54,189 bases of DNA, taken from the NCBI GenBank assembly GCA_023664345.1, contig JAMPFQ010000008.1, positions 95,664-149,852 on the forward strand, read 5' to 3'. Shown piece by piece: positions 42,078 to 51,316 of the stretch (positions are counted from its first letter, which is position 1; every line of letters begins with the position of its first letter). A program made the position numbers and the translations under genes. Under the pieces are notes generated by a model. It saw only the letters and a program-made list of their open reading frames with translations, was not told the origin of the DNA and searched no databases. The stretch comes from Lachnospiraceae bacterium (lineage in GTDB: Bacteria; Bacillota; Clostridia; Lachnospirales; Lachnospiraceae).

Positions 42078-42851
42078 ATTTGCAAATTCACTTCCGCTGG
42101 CTTCCTCGAATTTGTGCAGCAGGTCAGCCACGGTGAGTTTCTTCTTCTCCTCGCCGGACACGTCATAGATGATCTGTCCCTCGTGCATCATGATCAGGCG
42201 GTTGCCGTGGACAATGGCATCTTTCATGTTGTGGGTGATCATGATGGTGGTCAGATGATCCCGGCCCACGATCCTGTCGGTGGCCTCCAGCACCTTTGCG
42301 GCAGTCTTGGGATCCAGCGCGGCGGTATGTTCATCCAGAAGCAGGAGCTTCGGCTTCTGCAGCGTCGCCATGAGCAGGGTGAGAGCCTGCCTCTGTCCCC
42401 CGGACAACAGTCCCACCCCCGTGGTCAGGCGGTCTTCCAGGCCCAGTTCCAGTATCTTAAGCTGCTCCCTGTAGCTTTCCCGCTCCTTTACCGTGATTCC
42501 TTTCCTCAGGCTTCTGCCTTTCCCGCGCCTGGAAGCAAGAGCCAGGTTCTCCTCGATCTGCATACTGGCGGCGGTCCCTGTCATGGGATCCTGGAACACA
42601 CGCCCCAGGTAAGCCGCCCTCCTGTACTCCGGCAGCCTGGTCACGTCCACACCGTCGATCAGGATATTGCCCTCGTCCACAAACCAGGTGCCCGCAATGG
42701 CGTTCAACGTGGTGGATTTCCCCGCGCCGTTCCCGCCGATAACGGTGACAAAATCCCCCTCCTGCAGATGCAGTTCCAACTCGCACAGCGCTTTCTTCTC
42801 ATTGACGGTCCCTTTATTGAAAGTCTTACTGATCCGGTTGATGTCAAGCAT
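42057..42851 (-). CDS. ABC transporter ATP-binding protein (TrpXYZ-type system)
   Basis: 264 residues. Walker A GGNGAGKST, signature LSGGQRQAL, Walker B LLLLDEHTAALDP. Third gene of the substrate-binding protein - permease - ATPase set at 43905-44921, 42844-43773 and here, a family (COG1101 type) often linked to uptake of tryptophan/tyrosine or other aromatic solutes in Firmicutes. ATG 42851 has GGAGG 8 bases upstream and overlaps the permease stop by 8 bases, which suggests coupled translation. Confidence 0.9.
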   Translation of the reverse strand: MLDINRISKTFNKGTVNEKKALCELELHLQEGDFVTVIGGNGAGKSTTLNAIAGTWFVDEGNILIDGVDVTRLPEYRRAAYLGRVFQDPMTGTAASMQIEENLALASRRGKGRSLRKGITVKERESYREQLKILELGLEDRLTTGVGLLSGGQRQALTLLMATLQKPKLLLLDEHTAALDPKTAAKVLEATDRIVGRDHLTTIMITHNMKDAIVHGNRLIMMHEGQIIYDVSGEEKKKLTVADLLHKFEEASGSEFANDRMMLA

Positions 42852-43773
42852 GGTTCGCACCTCCCTTTTTTGCAGGTCTGGAAAAATGCTTTTCCTTTAC
42901 ATGCGGAATGGCAAGGAATATGGCAACAATCATGGCGGAGATCAACTTCAGGTCATTGGCGTTCAGCCCCAGCCACAAAACCACCTGCAGCACCAGATAA
43001 TAGATAACGCCTCCCAACGCCACGGATGCCAGCTTAAAGGCAAAATTTCCGTGTATCTTACCGAATACCACCTGCCCGATGATCACCGCCGCCAGACCGA
43101 TGACAATGGCGCCCCGGCCCGCATTGATATCCGCAAAGCCCTGATACTGGGCATACAGCCCGCTGGCAAAGGCAACAATGCCGTTGCTCAGCATCAGCCC
43201 GATGATCTTGGTCACATCCGTGTTGATCCCCTGCGCCCTGGACATGTTGGGATTGGAACCCGTGGCGCGGATAGAACATCCCAGTTCCGTCCCAAAGAAC
43301 CAGTACAATGCCGCGATCAGCAGCGTGATGATGATCACTGCGATCAGCAGGGTATTTTTATATAAGGGCACGCCCTTGATATAACGGAGGGAAACCAGCA
43401 GACTGAACTTATCCACACTGATCGCCTGGTTTGCCTTGTTATCCATGATCCGCAGGTTGATGGAATAAAGCCCCAGCTGGGAAAGGATCCCCGCCAGGAT
43501 GGCCGGGATTCCCAGGGCCGTATGTAACAGTCCCGTCACCAGGCCCGCAAGCATGCCTGCCAGAAATGCCACAAGCAATGACACCCAGACACTGTGGCCC
43601 GACAGCATCATCATGATGCAGACAGCGCCTCCCGTACACATGGTGCCGTCCACCGTCAGATCCGCCAGATCCAGGATCCGGTAGGTAATAAATACGCCGA
43701 TCGCCATGATGCCCCAGATCAGTCCCTGTGCACAGGCGCCAGGCAGCGCGTTGATCAATGCCATAATGTTCAA
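42844..43773 (-). CDS. ABC transporter permease (TrpXYZ-type system)
   Basis: About 309 residues, eight or nine membrane segments, BPD_transp_2 family, with ITYRILDLADLTVDGTMCTG near 30-50 and the SIRATGSNPNMSRAQGINTD cytoplasmic loop near 190. I chose TTG 43773, with GGAGG 9 bases upstream; ATG 43764 three codons later is possible but 18 bases from that site. The frame further up to 43818 would translate the terminator of the binding-protein gene. Partner of 42057-42851 and 43905-44921. Confidence 0.88.
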   Translation of the reverse strand: MNIMALINALPGACAQGLIWGIMAIGVFITYRILDLADLTVDGTMCTGGAVCIMMMLSGHSVWVSLLVAFLAGMLAGLVTGLLHTALGIPAILAGILSQLGLYSINLRIMDNKANQAISVDKFSLLVSLRYIKGVPLYKNTLLIAVIIITLLIAALYWFFGTELGCSIRATGSNPNMSRAQGINTDVTKIIGLMLSNGIVAFASGLYAQYQGFADINAGRGAIVIGLAAVIIGQVVFGKIHGNFAFKLASVALGGVIYYLVLQVVLWLGLNANDLKLISAMIVAIFLAIPHVKEKHFSRPAKKGGANHA

Positions 43774-43800
43774 TTTATGTTTCCTCCACTCGTCTATCAA

Positions 43801-43842
43801 AATTCCAAAAGACGGCAAAAGGGAAACCGCACTTTTGCCGTC
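43801..43842 (-). terminator. Terminator between the binding protein and permease genes
   Basis: GACGGCAAAAG (43811-43821) and CTTTTGCCGTC (43832-43842) form an 11-bp stem; on the minus strand TTTTGGAATTT follows. It would leave more mRNA for the binding protein than for the transporter. Confidence 0.8.
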
Positions 43843-43883
43843 TTACATATCATACCGATCTTACTGTCAGAAGTCAACCGCCT

Positions 43884-43901
43884 GTGAGAAACTCTTCTCA
43901 C
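43884..43901 (-). repeat. Remnant of the stop-codon palindrome
   Basis: GTGAGAAACTCTTCTCAC is a 7+4+7 hairpin. Bases 43887-43901 equal bases 186-200 of copy 2. It begins 3 bases after the stop codon of the binding-protein gene, as the full elements do at 197 and 31698. Confidence 0.7.
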
Positions 43902-43904
43902 CCT

Positions 43905-44921
43905 TTATTCGATCGCCACATAATCATCGGGGATCGCAATGTTCAGCTGGCTGCACAGATCCGCGTTGTACTTCTTGGTCACGTTGGGCGCGAACTGGAT
44001 CTCCATGGTGGAAACATCGGCGCCGTTCACCAGGATATCGTAAGCCATAAGCCCGGACTGATATCCGATATCATAGTAGCTGATGGACAAAGTTGCCACG
44101 CCGCATCCGCTGCAGATGCCTTCCTCGCCGGCAATGATGGGAACGCCTGCGGGCAGACATACATTGTTGATCACCTCGGTAGCTGCCGCTGCGGTATTGT
44201 CGGTAGGGATGTAGAGCACATCACAGTCGGACGTAGCGCTGGTCACAACGGAAGCGATCTCATTGGAATCGGCAAAGCTGTAATCCTTGCAGGTATATCC
44301 CATGCCTTCCAGCGCACCCTTTACGATCTCCACCTGATATGAGGAGTTAGGTTCTGCGGAACAATACAGCATACCCACATTCTTTGCGTCAGGGAACAGT
44401 TCATGGAGCATGTCAGCCTGCTCTGTCAGGGGCGCACAGTCGGAAGTACCGGAAATATTCACTCCGGTAGTGCCAGTCCAATCATCAATCTGGAGCGCCG
44501 TCGCATAGTCCGTGATAGAAGTTCCCAGGATAGGGATCTCCGTGGTCGCCGCAGCCGCCGCCTGCAGGGGCGCGGTAGCGTTGGCCAGGATTAGGTCCAC
44601 CCCGTTGGATACGAACTGATTGGCAATGGTCGCGCAGGTAGGGGAATCGCCGGATGCGTTCTGATAGTCAAACGTCACCTTGTCGCCCAGCTTCTCGGTC
44701 AGGGCGTCCTGGAATCCTTTCGTCGCCGCGTCCAGCGCGTCATGCTGGATCAGCTGGCAGATTCCCACCGTGTATGTATCTTTTTCGGAACCGCCTGCGT
44801 TACCGGCGGTACTTCCCGCGTTCGCCGCAGCGCTGCCCGCATCCGCGTCAGAACCACAGCCGGCCAGCATGGATGCCGCCATGACGCCGGTCAAAACAAT
44901 TGCTGCCAATTTCTTTTTCAT
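43905..44921 (-). CDS. ABC transporter substrate-binding lipoprotein (TrpX/ABC_sub_bind family)
   Basis: 338 residues. Signal peptide with lipobox ASMLAGC (Cys22), an Ala/Gly/Ser linker, then two alpha/beta lobes with TYTVGICQLIQHDALDAA at the start, SPTCATIANQFVSNGVDLIL near 90, AGVPIIAGEEG near 235 and SISYYDIGYQSG near 260. Members bind tryptophan, tyrosine or other small solutes. ATG 44921 has GGAGGAG upstream; a longer frame would translate the structured leader element. Leader element copy C (44930-45041) ends right before that site. Confidence 0.9.
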   Translation of the reverse strand: MKKKLAAIVLTGVMAASMLAGCGSDADAGSAAANAGSTAGNAGGSEKDTYTVGICQLIQHDALDAATKGFQDALTEKLGDKVTFDYQNASGDSPTCATIANQFVSNGVDLILANATAPLQAAAAATTEIPILGTSITDYATALQIDDWTGTTGVNISGTSDCAPLTEQADMLHELFPDAKNVGMLYCSAEPNSSYQVEIVKGALEGMGYTCKDYSFADSNEIASVVTSATSDCDVLYIPTDNTAAAATEVINNVCLPAGVPIIAGEEGICSGCGVATLSISYYDIGYQSGLMAYDILVNGADVSTMEIQFAPNVTKKYNADLCSQLNIAIPDDYVAIE

Positions 44922-44929
44922 AATCTCCT

Positions 44930-45041
44930 CCATTCCAGTTCCGTTTCTTCTCTTCAGCACCCTTGGCGGGGAAGAAATTTTCATCTGTACAAACCACAGC
45001 TGAAAATTCCTTCCGGGTGCTTCCGTTCCGAAACTGTTTTT
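44930..45041 (-). repeat. Structured leader element, copy C (upstream of the binding-protein gene)
   Basis: Same frame as copies A and B with base pairs exchanged on both sides: GTTTC (44943-44947) with GAAAC (45030-45034) in place of GTCTC/GAGAC; AGCACCC (44956-44962) with GGGTGCT (45015-45021) in place of AGCCCCC/GGGCGCT; CTGT/ACAG at the tip in place of CTGC/GCAG. The plus strand ends in TTTTT. In the sense of the gene, GGAACTGGAAT is followed directly by GGAGGAG and the start codon. Confidence 0.8.
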
Positions 45042-45048
45042 GATTTTG

Positions 45049-45112
45049 CAAAGCGCGTCGGTTTCTCCGCGCTTTTACACTTTAGTGCGTCAACGTGCTA
45101 ATATAAAGCACC
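45049..45112. other. Hairpins between the beta-helix gene and the leader element
   Basis: AAGCGCG/CGCGCTT (45051-45074) and GTGCT/AGCAC (about 45096-45112). The first may end the upstream gene (45127-45828, minus strand); a clear promoter for the binding-protein gene was not found. Confidence 0.4.
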
Positions 45113-45126
45113 ATGAAAAATATACA

Positions 45127-45828
45127 TCAGCCGTTTGTAATTGTCAATGTTTTTTCAGCGATTTCCGTCTTGTTTTTATAAATACTGTCCGCAGGAATCA
45201 CGCCTCTCACCATGGAAGTGGGATAGATATTGGTGTTCCTGCCGATCACGGTGCCGGGGTTCAGGACGCTGTTGCAGCCCACTTCCACATTATCGCCCAG
45301 CATGGCGCCCATTTTCTTCAAGCCTGTCTCAATGGCGATCTCTCCGGCGATTCCCTTTCCTTTCACCACCACAAGGGTCTTGTCACTCTTCACGTTGGAA
45401 GTGATGGAACCGGCTCCCATATGGGATCTGAAACCAAGGACGCTGTCGCCCACATAATTATAATGAGGCACCTGCACCTTGTTAAAGAGCACCACGTTCT
45501 TTAACTCCGTGGAGTTGCCTACCACCGCTCCCTTTCCCACAATGGCGTTGCCCCGGACAAAGGCACAGTGGCGTACCTCCGCCTCCTCGTCGATGATCAG
45601 TGGGCCGTTCAGACATGCCGTGGGCGCAACTTTGGCGCTCTTCGCCACCCAGATGTTCTCGCCCCTCTCCTCAAACACATCCTCAGGCAGCGTTTTCCCC
45701 AGTTCAATGATAAAATCATGGATCCTGGGCAGCACTTCCCAGGGGTAGGTCACTCCCTCAAATAATTTTGCCGCAATGGTCTCGTTCAGATCATAAAGAT
45801 CTGAAACCGCAATACAATTACTTTTCAT
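45127..45828 (-). CDS. Left-handed beta-helix protein (GlmU acyltransferase-like)
   Basis: 233 residues. Hexapeptide-repeat pattern through the middle: ENIWVAKSAKVAPTACLNGP, HCAFVRGNAIVGKGAVVGNS, YVGDSVLGFRSHMGAGSITS, and VEVGCNSVLNPGTVIGRNT, with the R/G-rich GlmU-like loops and Asn-Val-Lys (SNVKSD). No nucleotidyltransferase half is present. Often annotated as UDP-GlcNAc pyrophosphorylase-related. The substrate is unknown. The start is uncertain: ATG 45828 (MKSNC) is 11 bases from AAAGG, ATG 45840 overlaps it. Confidence 0.8.
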   Translation of the reverse strand: MKSNCIAVSDLYDLNETIAAKLFEGVTYPWEVLPRIHDFIIELGKTLPEDVFEERGENIWVAKSAKVAPTACLNGPLIIDEEAEVRHCAFVRGNAIVGKGAVVGNSTELKNVVLFNKVQVPHYNYVGDSVLGFRSHMGAGSITSNVKSDKTLVVVKGKGIAGEIAIETGLKKMGAMLGDNVEVGCNSVLNPGTVIGRNTNIYPTSMVRGVIPADSIYKNKTEIAEKTLTITNG

Positions 45829-45894
45829 TTTGATACGCATCCTTTCCGTGCCTCTCCGGCCTCTTCTATATATTTGATTCTGTTTTTCGGTTCC

Positions 45895-48063
45895 TTAAGC
45901 TTTCGATGTGTTTCCCTGCTTCCTGTAATTTTCCGCCGCGGCGTTGAACTGTCCGTACAGAGAGCGCTGGTTGTTCAGATGTTTTACGTACTCCGTCCGC
46001 CTGCCCACGAATCCGGTCAGCTTGGCCATGTACTCCTCGGAGGTGATATCCCCCGCCGCCACCATGGTCAACCCTTTCTCCCAGCTTGCCGTCAGGGAGG
46101 GATCCAAGAGCGCCCGGATGGAACCGTTCACCACATCATAGATCATCTCCCCCATGAGGGTGGGCGTCAGAATCTGGGTCTTCTGATTCAGGGCAAGGTA
46201 TTCAATGTTCACCAGCTTTTTCAGGATTTCCGCCCGGGTGGCGCTGGTGCCGATGCCGCTTCCCTTGATCTGGGCGCGGAGTTCCTCATCCTCGATGAAC
46301 TGACCGGCGTTCTCCATGGTCAGGATAATGCTCCCGGAAGTGTATCTCTTGGGCGGCGACGTCTCTCCCTCTTTGATCTCATAGGAATCCGGCGTCACAC
46401 GGGCACCCTTTTTCAGGGTCATGAGAAAGTTTAAGAATGCCTCGTCACAGCCGATCTCTGTCTCGCCGCCCTCTCCGGCATCCTGCTTTCCGGTTCCGGC
46501 CAGGTTCCCACCCGAACCATCTCCCGCAGTTCCGGCAGGATTCCCGCCGCTTTGGGCACTCCCGCTTCCGCCAAAAGTTCCGTCAGACGTACCGTCCCCC
46601 GCAGGCTGCCCCCTCTTCTCCTGCCTGACCGCCGCAGTATCTTTTTTGAAAGCGAACGCAACCTTTAGATACCCCTCGTCCTCAAGCACCTTAAAATTAG
46701 AGAAAAACCTTTCCTCCTTCACCCTGACGCACAGGGCAAATTTCCGGTACACCGCCGCCGGATAGAAAATACTTAAAAACCTCCGCACGATGATCTCGTA
46801 GACCCTGGCGGACAGCGCAGGCAGACTGTTCAGGTTACTCAGCCCCTGCCCGGTAGGGATCACCGCGTAATGATCGGTGATCTGCTTATCGTTCACATAC
46901 CTGGTCTTTGCGATTCCCTTATAACTTCCCTTGTTCAGGATCTCCGCCGCAAAGGCCGCGGCGGGGCCATATCCCCGCAGTCCCCCGATATTCTTATGGA
47001 TCTCTTTCGCCACCGCCGTGGAAAGCACGCGGGCATCCGTCCTGGGATAAGTGACCATCTTCTTTTCATACAGTTCCTGGATGATGCGCAGAGTCTCGTC
47101 GGGGCTTATCTTGAAAAATTTGGAACAGTCGTTCTGCAGTTCCGCCAGATTATATAAGAGGGGCGGATTCCTGTTCTCCTTTTTCCGCTCTATGGATTCC
47201 ACCGCCACATCCCCCACAGGCTCCTCCTGCAGGTGGGCGATCAGCTGCCTGGCGCTGTCCTCCTCTTTAAAACCGTTCTCCTTGTAAAGCTTCGGCGAGG
47301 CGAAATAAGGGGAACCCTCCACCGCTTTCCACTCGCCGGAAAAGGTCTTATCCCGCAGCCTGAAATTCCCCAACACCCGGTAAAAGGGCGTCTTTACAAA
47401 ATTCCGTATCTCACGTTCCCTATTGACAACAATCCCCAGGACACAGGTCATGACGCGCCCCACGGAGATCACCGCCCTGTCGCGCTGCAGGTAATCTTTA
47501 ACACTGCGCCCATATTTTAAGGTGAGGGCCCTGGAGAAATTGATGCCCATGAGGTAATCTTCCTTGGCGCGCAGATAAGCCGCGTCACTGAGGCTGTCGT
47601 ACTCTTTCAGATCCTTCGCCTCCCGAATGCCCCTGAGGATCTCCTCCTCGGTCTGGGAATCGATCCACACGCGACGGCGCTCCTTGCCCTTCACCCCCGA
47701 CATCTGTTCCACCAGGCGGTAGATATACTCCCCCTCCCGCCCGGAGTCGGTGCACACATAGATGGTGTCCACATCTGCCCGCTTCATCAGGGAACTTACT
47801 ATATCATACTGCTTTCTGGAACTGTCTATGACCTCATATTTAAATTCGTGGGGCAGAAAAGGGATGGTGTCAAAACTCCATCTTTTGTACTTTTCATCAT
47901 AGACTTCCGGATAACTCATGGTCACCAGATGACCCACGCACCAGGTAACGATGGCGTCCTCCGACTCCAGATAACCGTCCCGGGAACTGGTATTTATCTT
48001 CAGAGCGTTGGCAAATTCCCTTGCCACGCTTGGTTTTTCCGCAATGAACAAACTCTTTCCCAC
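45895..48063 (-). CDS. topB: DNA topoisomerase III (type IA) with glycine-rich insert
   Basis: 722 residues. Toprim residues Glu9 (IAEKPS) and Asp106 to Glu112 (CTDSGREGE), catalytic Tyr339 in MVTYPRTDAR, the decatenation-type arrangement without C-terminal zinc fingers. Relaxes and decatenates DNA. Residues about 485-535 are a low-complexity insert of Gly, Ser, Ala and Asp (GDGTSDGTFGGSGSAQSGG) between the Tyr domain and the last helical block; it looks like a flexible loop. It starts with GTG (48061-48063), 3 bases after the stop of an ATPase gene. Could be chromosomal or derived from a mobile element; no conjugation genes are near. Confidence 0.93.
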   Translation of the reverse strand: MGKSLFIAEKPSVAREFANALKINTSSRDGYLESEDAIVTWCVGHLVTMSYPEVYDEKYKRWSFDTIPFLPHEFKYEVIDSSRKQYDIVSSLMKRADVDTIYVCTDSGREGEYIYRLVEQMSGVKGKERRRVWIDSQTEEEILRGIREAKDLKEYDSLSDAAYLRAKEDYLMGINFSRALTLKYGRSVKDYLQRDRAVISVGRVMTCVLGIVVNREREIRNFVKTPFYRVLGNFRLRDKTFSGEWKAVEGSPYFASPKLYKENGFKEEDSARQLIAHLQEEPVGDVAVESIERKKENRNPPLLYNLAELQNDCSKFFKISPDETLRIIQELYEKKMVTYPRTDARVLSTAVAKEIHKNIGGLRGYGPAAAFAAEILNKGSYKGIAKTRYVNDKQITDHYAVIPTGQGLSNLNSLPALSARVYEIIVRRFLSIFYPAAVYRKFALCVRVKEERFFSNFKVLEDEGYLKVAFAFKKDTAAVRQEKRGQPAGDGTSDGTFGGSGSAQSGGNPAGTAGDGSGGNLAGTGKQDAGEGGETEIGCDEAFLNFLMTLKKGARVTPDSYEIKEGETSPPKRYTSGSIILTMENAGQFIEDEELRAQIKGSGIGTSATRAEILKKLVNIEYLALNQKTQILTPTLMGEMIYDVVNGSIRALLDPSLTASWEKGLTMVAAGDITSEEYMAKLTGFVGRRTEYVKHLNNQRSLYGQFNAAAENYRKQGNTSKA

Positions 48064-48066
48064 AAA

Positions 48067-49416
48067 CTACCGTCCTTCATCCAGCGAAACGGAAAGCAGC
48101 CTTACTTTCCCCTGTTCCGCAGCCTTTTGCAGGGCCTCGTCGAACCCTTTCTCGCAATACATCCTGATATCAGCGCTTTTGATCCTCGCCTTTTTCATGC
48201 AGAACAGAAGCCACTCATAATCCTCGTAAGCCATCTGCTTCGCATAGGAGCAGGAAGCCACTGTCAGCCTGCCCTCCCCGTCCGAGGCCACCACGTCGAT
48301 GGCGCCCGATTTTCCAAGCCACTCCCCCGCGTTATGGCAGGTTCGTCCGATCTGCTCCCTGCATATCTTTCGGTAAGCCTCGTCCACATACATGGGAAAA
48401 GACGGCGCGATCCTCTGTTCATAAAACTCCTCCGGCGTAAGCTGCCGCAAACTGCTCATACCGGAAAAAAGATACCGAAAATAGAATCTTACATAGGAAT
48501 CGGAGATTCGGTAGATCCCCTTTTGGGTCTCCCCTCTGCCCGCCGTCTCATAGGAAAAGACTTTTTCCACCAGATCCAGTTCCATCAGATTCTTCAGATA
48601 GACGCTGATCTTCGCCCGGGAAAAGCCCGTATGCCTGTAAATATCGTTCAGCTTGTTGCAATCCCTGGCCATGGCCGCAAGGATCGTATCATATACTGCC
48701 GGTTCCCGCAGTTCCTCCAGCAGGTACACGGACATTTCCTCGTACAGACGGCTCTCCTGGGGCAGGATATTCCGGATGATGTTTTCTTTCGTGCCCACTT
48801 CCTGGGAAAAACTCATCCAGTATCCCGGCACGCCGCCTAACACCGCGTAATTCTCAATGCAGTCCTGCCTGGAATATCCGGGGAAGAGCGCTGCCAGTTC
48901 CGTCAGAGACATCTCCCTGACTTTCATCCAGCCGTTGATGGACGCAGCGCTCCGCCCTATCTTTCCCACCATGGTATTTTCCACCCAGCCGGAAGCCGAT
49001 GTCACCAGCACTACCATCACCGGGCGGCTCAGCAGCCTGCCGTCCACATACCGGAGCAGCGCCTCAAAAAAGGTATCGTCACCTTTCACCATATGATGGA
49101 ACTCATCAATGATAAGGATCTGTTTCTCTGTTTCTTTCCGGTCCGTGGCATTTTCCAGCAGTTCCGCGTACTCCGGGTATCTGCCCAATTCCTTTCCCTG
49201 GCCGCGCAGTTCCGCTCCCCACTGGAAACGCTGTTCTCTCTCCGAGCAGGCCCTGGCAAGAAAATAAGCGTATTTCCTGTCCTTGCAGAATTCCTGCAGG
49301 AGCGCTGTCTTCCCCACGCCCTTACCACCGTATACCACAAGGATCTGACTGCCCTCACGCCGGAAATATTCATTTAAAAACTGCAGTTCCATCCTGCGTC
49401 CTACAAACTTTTTCAC
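48067..49416 (-). CDS. Archaeal-type AAA ATPase with DUF234 C-terminus
   Basis: 449 residues, GTG start (49414-49416) with AAAGGA upstream. MKKFVGRRMELQFLNEYF start, Walker A GGKGVGKTALL near 30, Walker B ILIIDEFHHM near 100, winged-helix region about 240-300 (IYRHTGFSRAKISVYLKNL), then the DUF234 nuclease-like tail (EWLGKSGAIDVVASDGEGRL). These ATPases are common in archaea and Clostridia and their job is unknown. The stop codon is 3 bases from topB, so the two are co-translated. Confidence 0.88.
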   Translation of the reverse strand: MKKFVGRRMELQFLNEYFRREGSQILVVYGGKGVGKTALLQEFCKDRKYAYFLARACSEREQRFQWGAELRGQGKELGRYPEYAELLENATDRKETEKQILIIDEFHHMVKGDDTFFEALLRYVDGRLLSRPVMVVLVTSASGWVENTMVGKIGRSAASINGWMKVREMSLTELAALFPGYSRQDCIENYAVLGGVPGYWMSFSQEVGTKENIIRNILPQESRLYEEMSVYLLEELREPAVYDTILAAMARDCNKLNDIYRHTGFSRAKISVYLKNLMELDLVEKVFSYETAGRGETQKGIYRISDSYVRFYFRYLFSGMSSLRQLTPEEFYEQRIAPSFPMYVDEAYRKICREQIGRTCHNAGEWLGKSGAIDVVASDGEGRLTVASCSYAKQMAYEDYEWLLFCMKKARIKSADIRMYCEKGFDEALQKAAEQGKVRLLSVSLDEGR

Positions 49417-49447
49417 ACGGTTCCTTTCCCATCATCCGTCCGCTTCC

Positions 49448-51172
49448 TTACAGAACGGATGTCAATACCGTCTCCATGTCCTCGGCGGCCAACGGTCTGC
49501 CGAACAGATATCCTTGGATCACATCACAGCCTATGGAATACAGGTATTGATACTGCTTTTCCTCCTCCACGCCCTCTGCCACGGACTCGATGCCCAGCGC
49601 CTTCACCATGTTGATGATCGCCTCCGTGATCACTCTGGTGGCGGAATCCGTCAGCACCGTATCAATAAAGGATTTATCGATCTTCAGGGTATCGATGGGA
49701 AGCTTTTTCAAATAAGACAGCGAAGAAAAGCCGGTTCCAAAATCATCCAGCGAAATCCTGATCCCGAAATCCCTCAGGATCATAAGCTTGTCATAGACCG
49801 CCTGGAAATCCTCGATCAGTATGGTCTCCGTAATCTCCAGTTCTATCTCGGATGGGGCAATATCGTACTTTTTGATCAGTCCGATCACCGAGTCCACAAA
49901 GTCCTCCCTGCCGTACTGGAGCGCCGAGATATTGATGGACATGATGAAAGGATATCCATACTGCCTGCGCCACTGCGCATACTGCCTGATGCTCTGCTCC
50001 ACCACCCACTGCCCGATGGGGATGATGGCGCCGTTCTTCTCCGCAATGGGGATAAAGACAGCCGGGCTGATCATGCCCTTATTCCCGTCCTTCCAGCGGA
50101 TCAGCGCTTCCATGCCGCGCAGTTTCTTATTTCCCGCAAAATACTGTGGCTGGTAATACATCTGGAAACTGTGGCGGAACACAGCCTCTTTCAGCTTCGA
50201 CTCCAGTTCCGCCGTGCGCAGGAACTCCTGCAGTACCGGCGTATTGAAATACTGGATGATATTCTTGCCCATGGATTTGCTCTTGAACACCATGATCTCC
50301 GCACAGTTGATCAGTTCTATGGCAGACCTGGATGCCTCCGGGTATTCCGCCACGCCTGCACTGAACGTGATCTGCAGTTCCTGTCCATTGCTCAGCTTGA
50401 AAGGCCTGCGCGTCCGCTGCTGGATCTCTTTGTGCAGGTTCTCCGCCGTCCGCTCCCCCGCGGGATCATAGATAGCGATCAGGTAGACATCCGTGTGCAA
50501 GTGGCAGCCGGTCACATCCTTTTCCTCGCAGAGTTCCTTCAGGACACTGCCGAACTGTTGGATCAGCTCGTCTCCCACCACCATGCCCTGTCCGTCGTTG
50601 ATCTTGTGAAAATCATCCAGATCTATCATCATCACACTGACGATATGATCCGTCTCCGACGCCGTCCGCACATAATCCCCCAGCAGGCGCACGAAATAAT
50701 TCCGGCTGAACAGGCCTGTGATGCTGTCATAATAAGCCATGTAGGTCAGTTCTTCGCTCTGGCTGCGGATCTTCGTGATATTGCTGATGTCGATCACCTT
50801 ATCGGAAAGGCGTCCATCCTCCCCATAATGGATCCTGGAACGGAACAGCAGCCATGTCCTGGTGCCTTTCAGCCGACATTCCACCGAGGCGGAGTCCTGC
50901 CCGGTCTTCTCCACATACAGCACGTCCCTGAGCGCCATGGCATAGGATTCATCCACCGCATCGATCAGCCTGGATATCTCCCTTGGCTCACGGATCTCAA
51001 AATCAAAGAAATCTTTCCACTGCCCCAGCGTCTGAACCCGATCGCGCTCAAAAGAATAGTAAAGGAATGCACCCACAGCCGATTCAAAGACTGTGTGGTA
51101 CATCCTCTCCTTTTCCGTAAGCTTTTGGTTCATTGCCTTCAACAGATCCAATTGATAGTGCAATTCGCTCAT
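49448..51172 (-). CDS. PAS-GGDEF-EAL protein with degenerate GGDEF, likely c-di-GMP phosphodiesterase
   Basis: 574 residues. A PAS-like domain (about 25-135), a GGDEF-fold domain (about 150-300) whose active-site stretch reads LHTDVYLIAIY in place of GGDEF, so cyclase activity is lost, and an intact EAL domain (about 320-570) with EALIRW, NISALQ, ITETIL, DDFGTGFSSL, KIDKSFI and EGVEEEKQ. It should hydrolyse c-di-GMP, with the GGDEF domain perhaps as a GTP sensor. ATG 51172 lies behind GAGAGG; an earlier ATG (51184) has a poorer site. Confidence 0.9.
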   Translation of the reverse strand: MSELHYQLDLLKAMNQKLTEKERMYHTVFESAVGAFLYYSFERDRVQTLGQWKDFFDFEIREPREISRLIDAVDESYAMALRDVLYVEKTGQDSASVECRLKGTRTWLLFRSRIHYGEDGRLSDKVIDISNITKIRSQSEELTYMAYYDSITGLFSRNYFVRLLGDYVRTASETDHIVSVMMIDLDDFHKINDGQGMVVGDELIQQFGSVLKELCEEKDVTGCHLHTDVYLIAIYDPAGERTAENLHKEIQQRTRRPFKLSNGQELQITFSAGVAEYPEASRSAIELINCAEIMVFKSKSMGKNIIQYFNTPVLQEFLRTAELESKLKEAVFRHSFQMYYQPQYFAGNKKLRGMEALIRWKDGNKGMISPAVFIPIAEKNGAIIPIGQWVVEQSIRQYAQWRRQYGYPFIMSINISALQYGREDFVDSVIGLIKKYDIAPSEIELEITETILIEDFQAVYDKLMILRDFGIRISLDDFGTGFSSLSYLKKLPIDTLKIDKSFIDTVLTDSATRVITEAIINMVKALGIESVAEGVEEEKQYQYLYSIGCDVIQGYLFGRPLAAEDMETVLTSVL

Positions 51173-51316
51173 ATTTCCTCTCATTCCGCCGCACGGACAG
51201 TTCCCGGGTCAGGTTGTATGGATAACTGTCCTGAACAGCCATCCTTGCTCTTTTGTCAGTAAAATGAACTTCCATTGCGGACATGCCCTACCATGTGCAC
51301 AGACCGCACTCTGACG

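Noticed and set aside
49514..51262. 582-codon plus-strand frame opposite the EAL gene
   Set aside because: Antisense shadow of a well-supported gene; no ribosome-binding site or family match.
51084..51284. 66-codon minus-strand frame overlapping the start of the EAL gene (begins MSAMEVHFTDKRARMAVQDS)
   Set aside because: Composition looks protein-like, but it overlaps the EAL coding start out of frame, has no clear ribosome-binding site and resembles no family. It may be the leader of the EAL gene.
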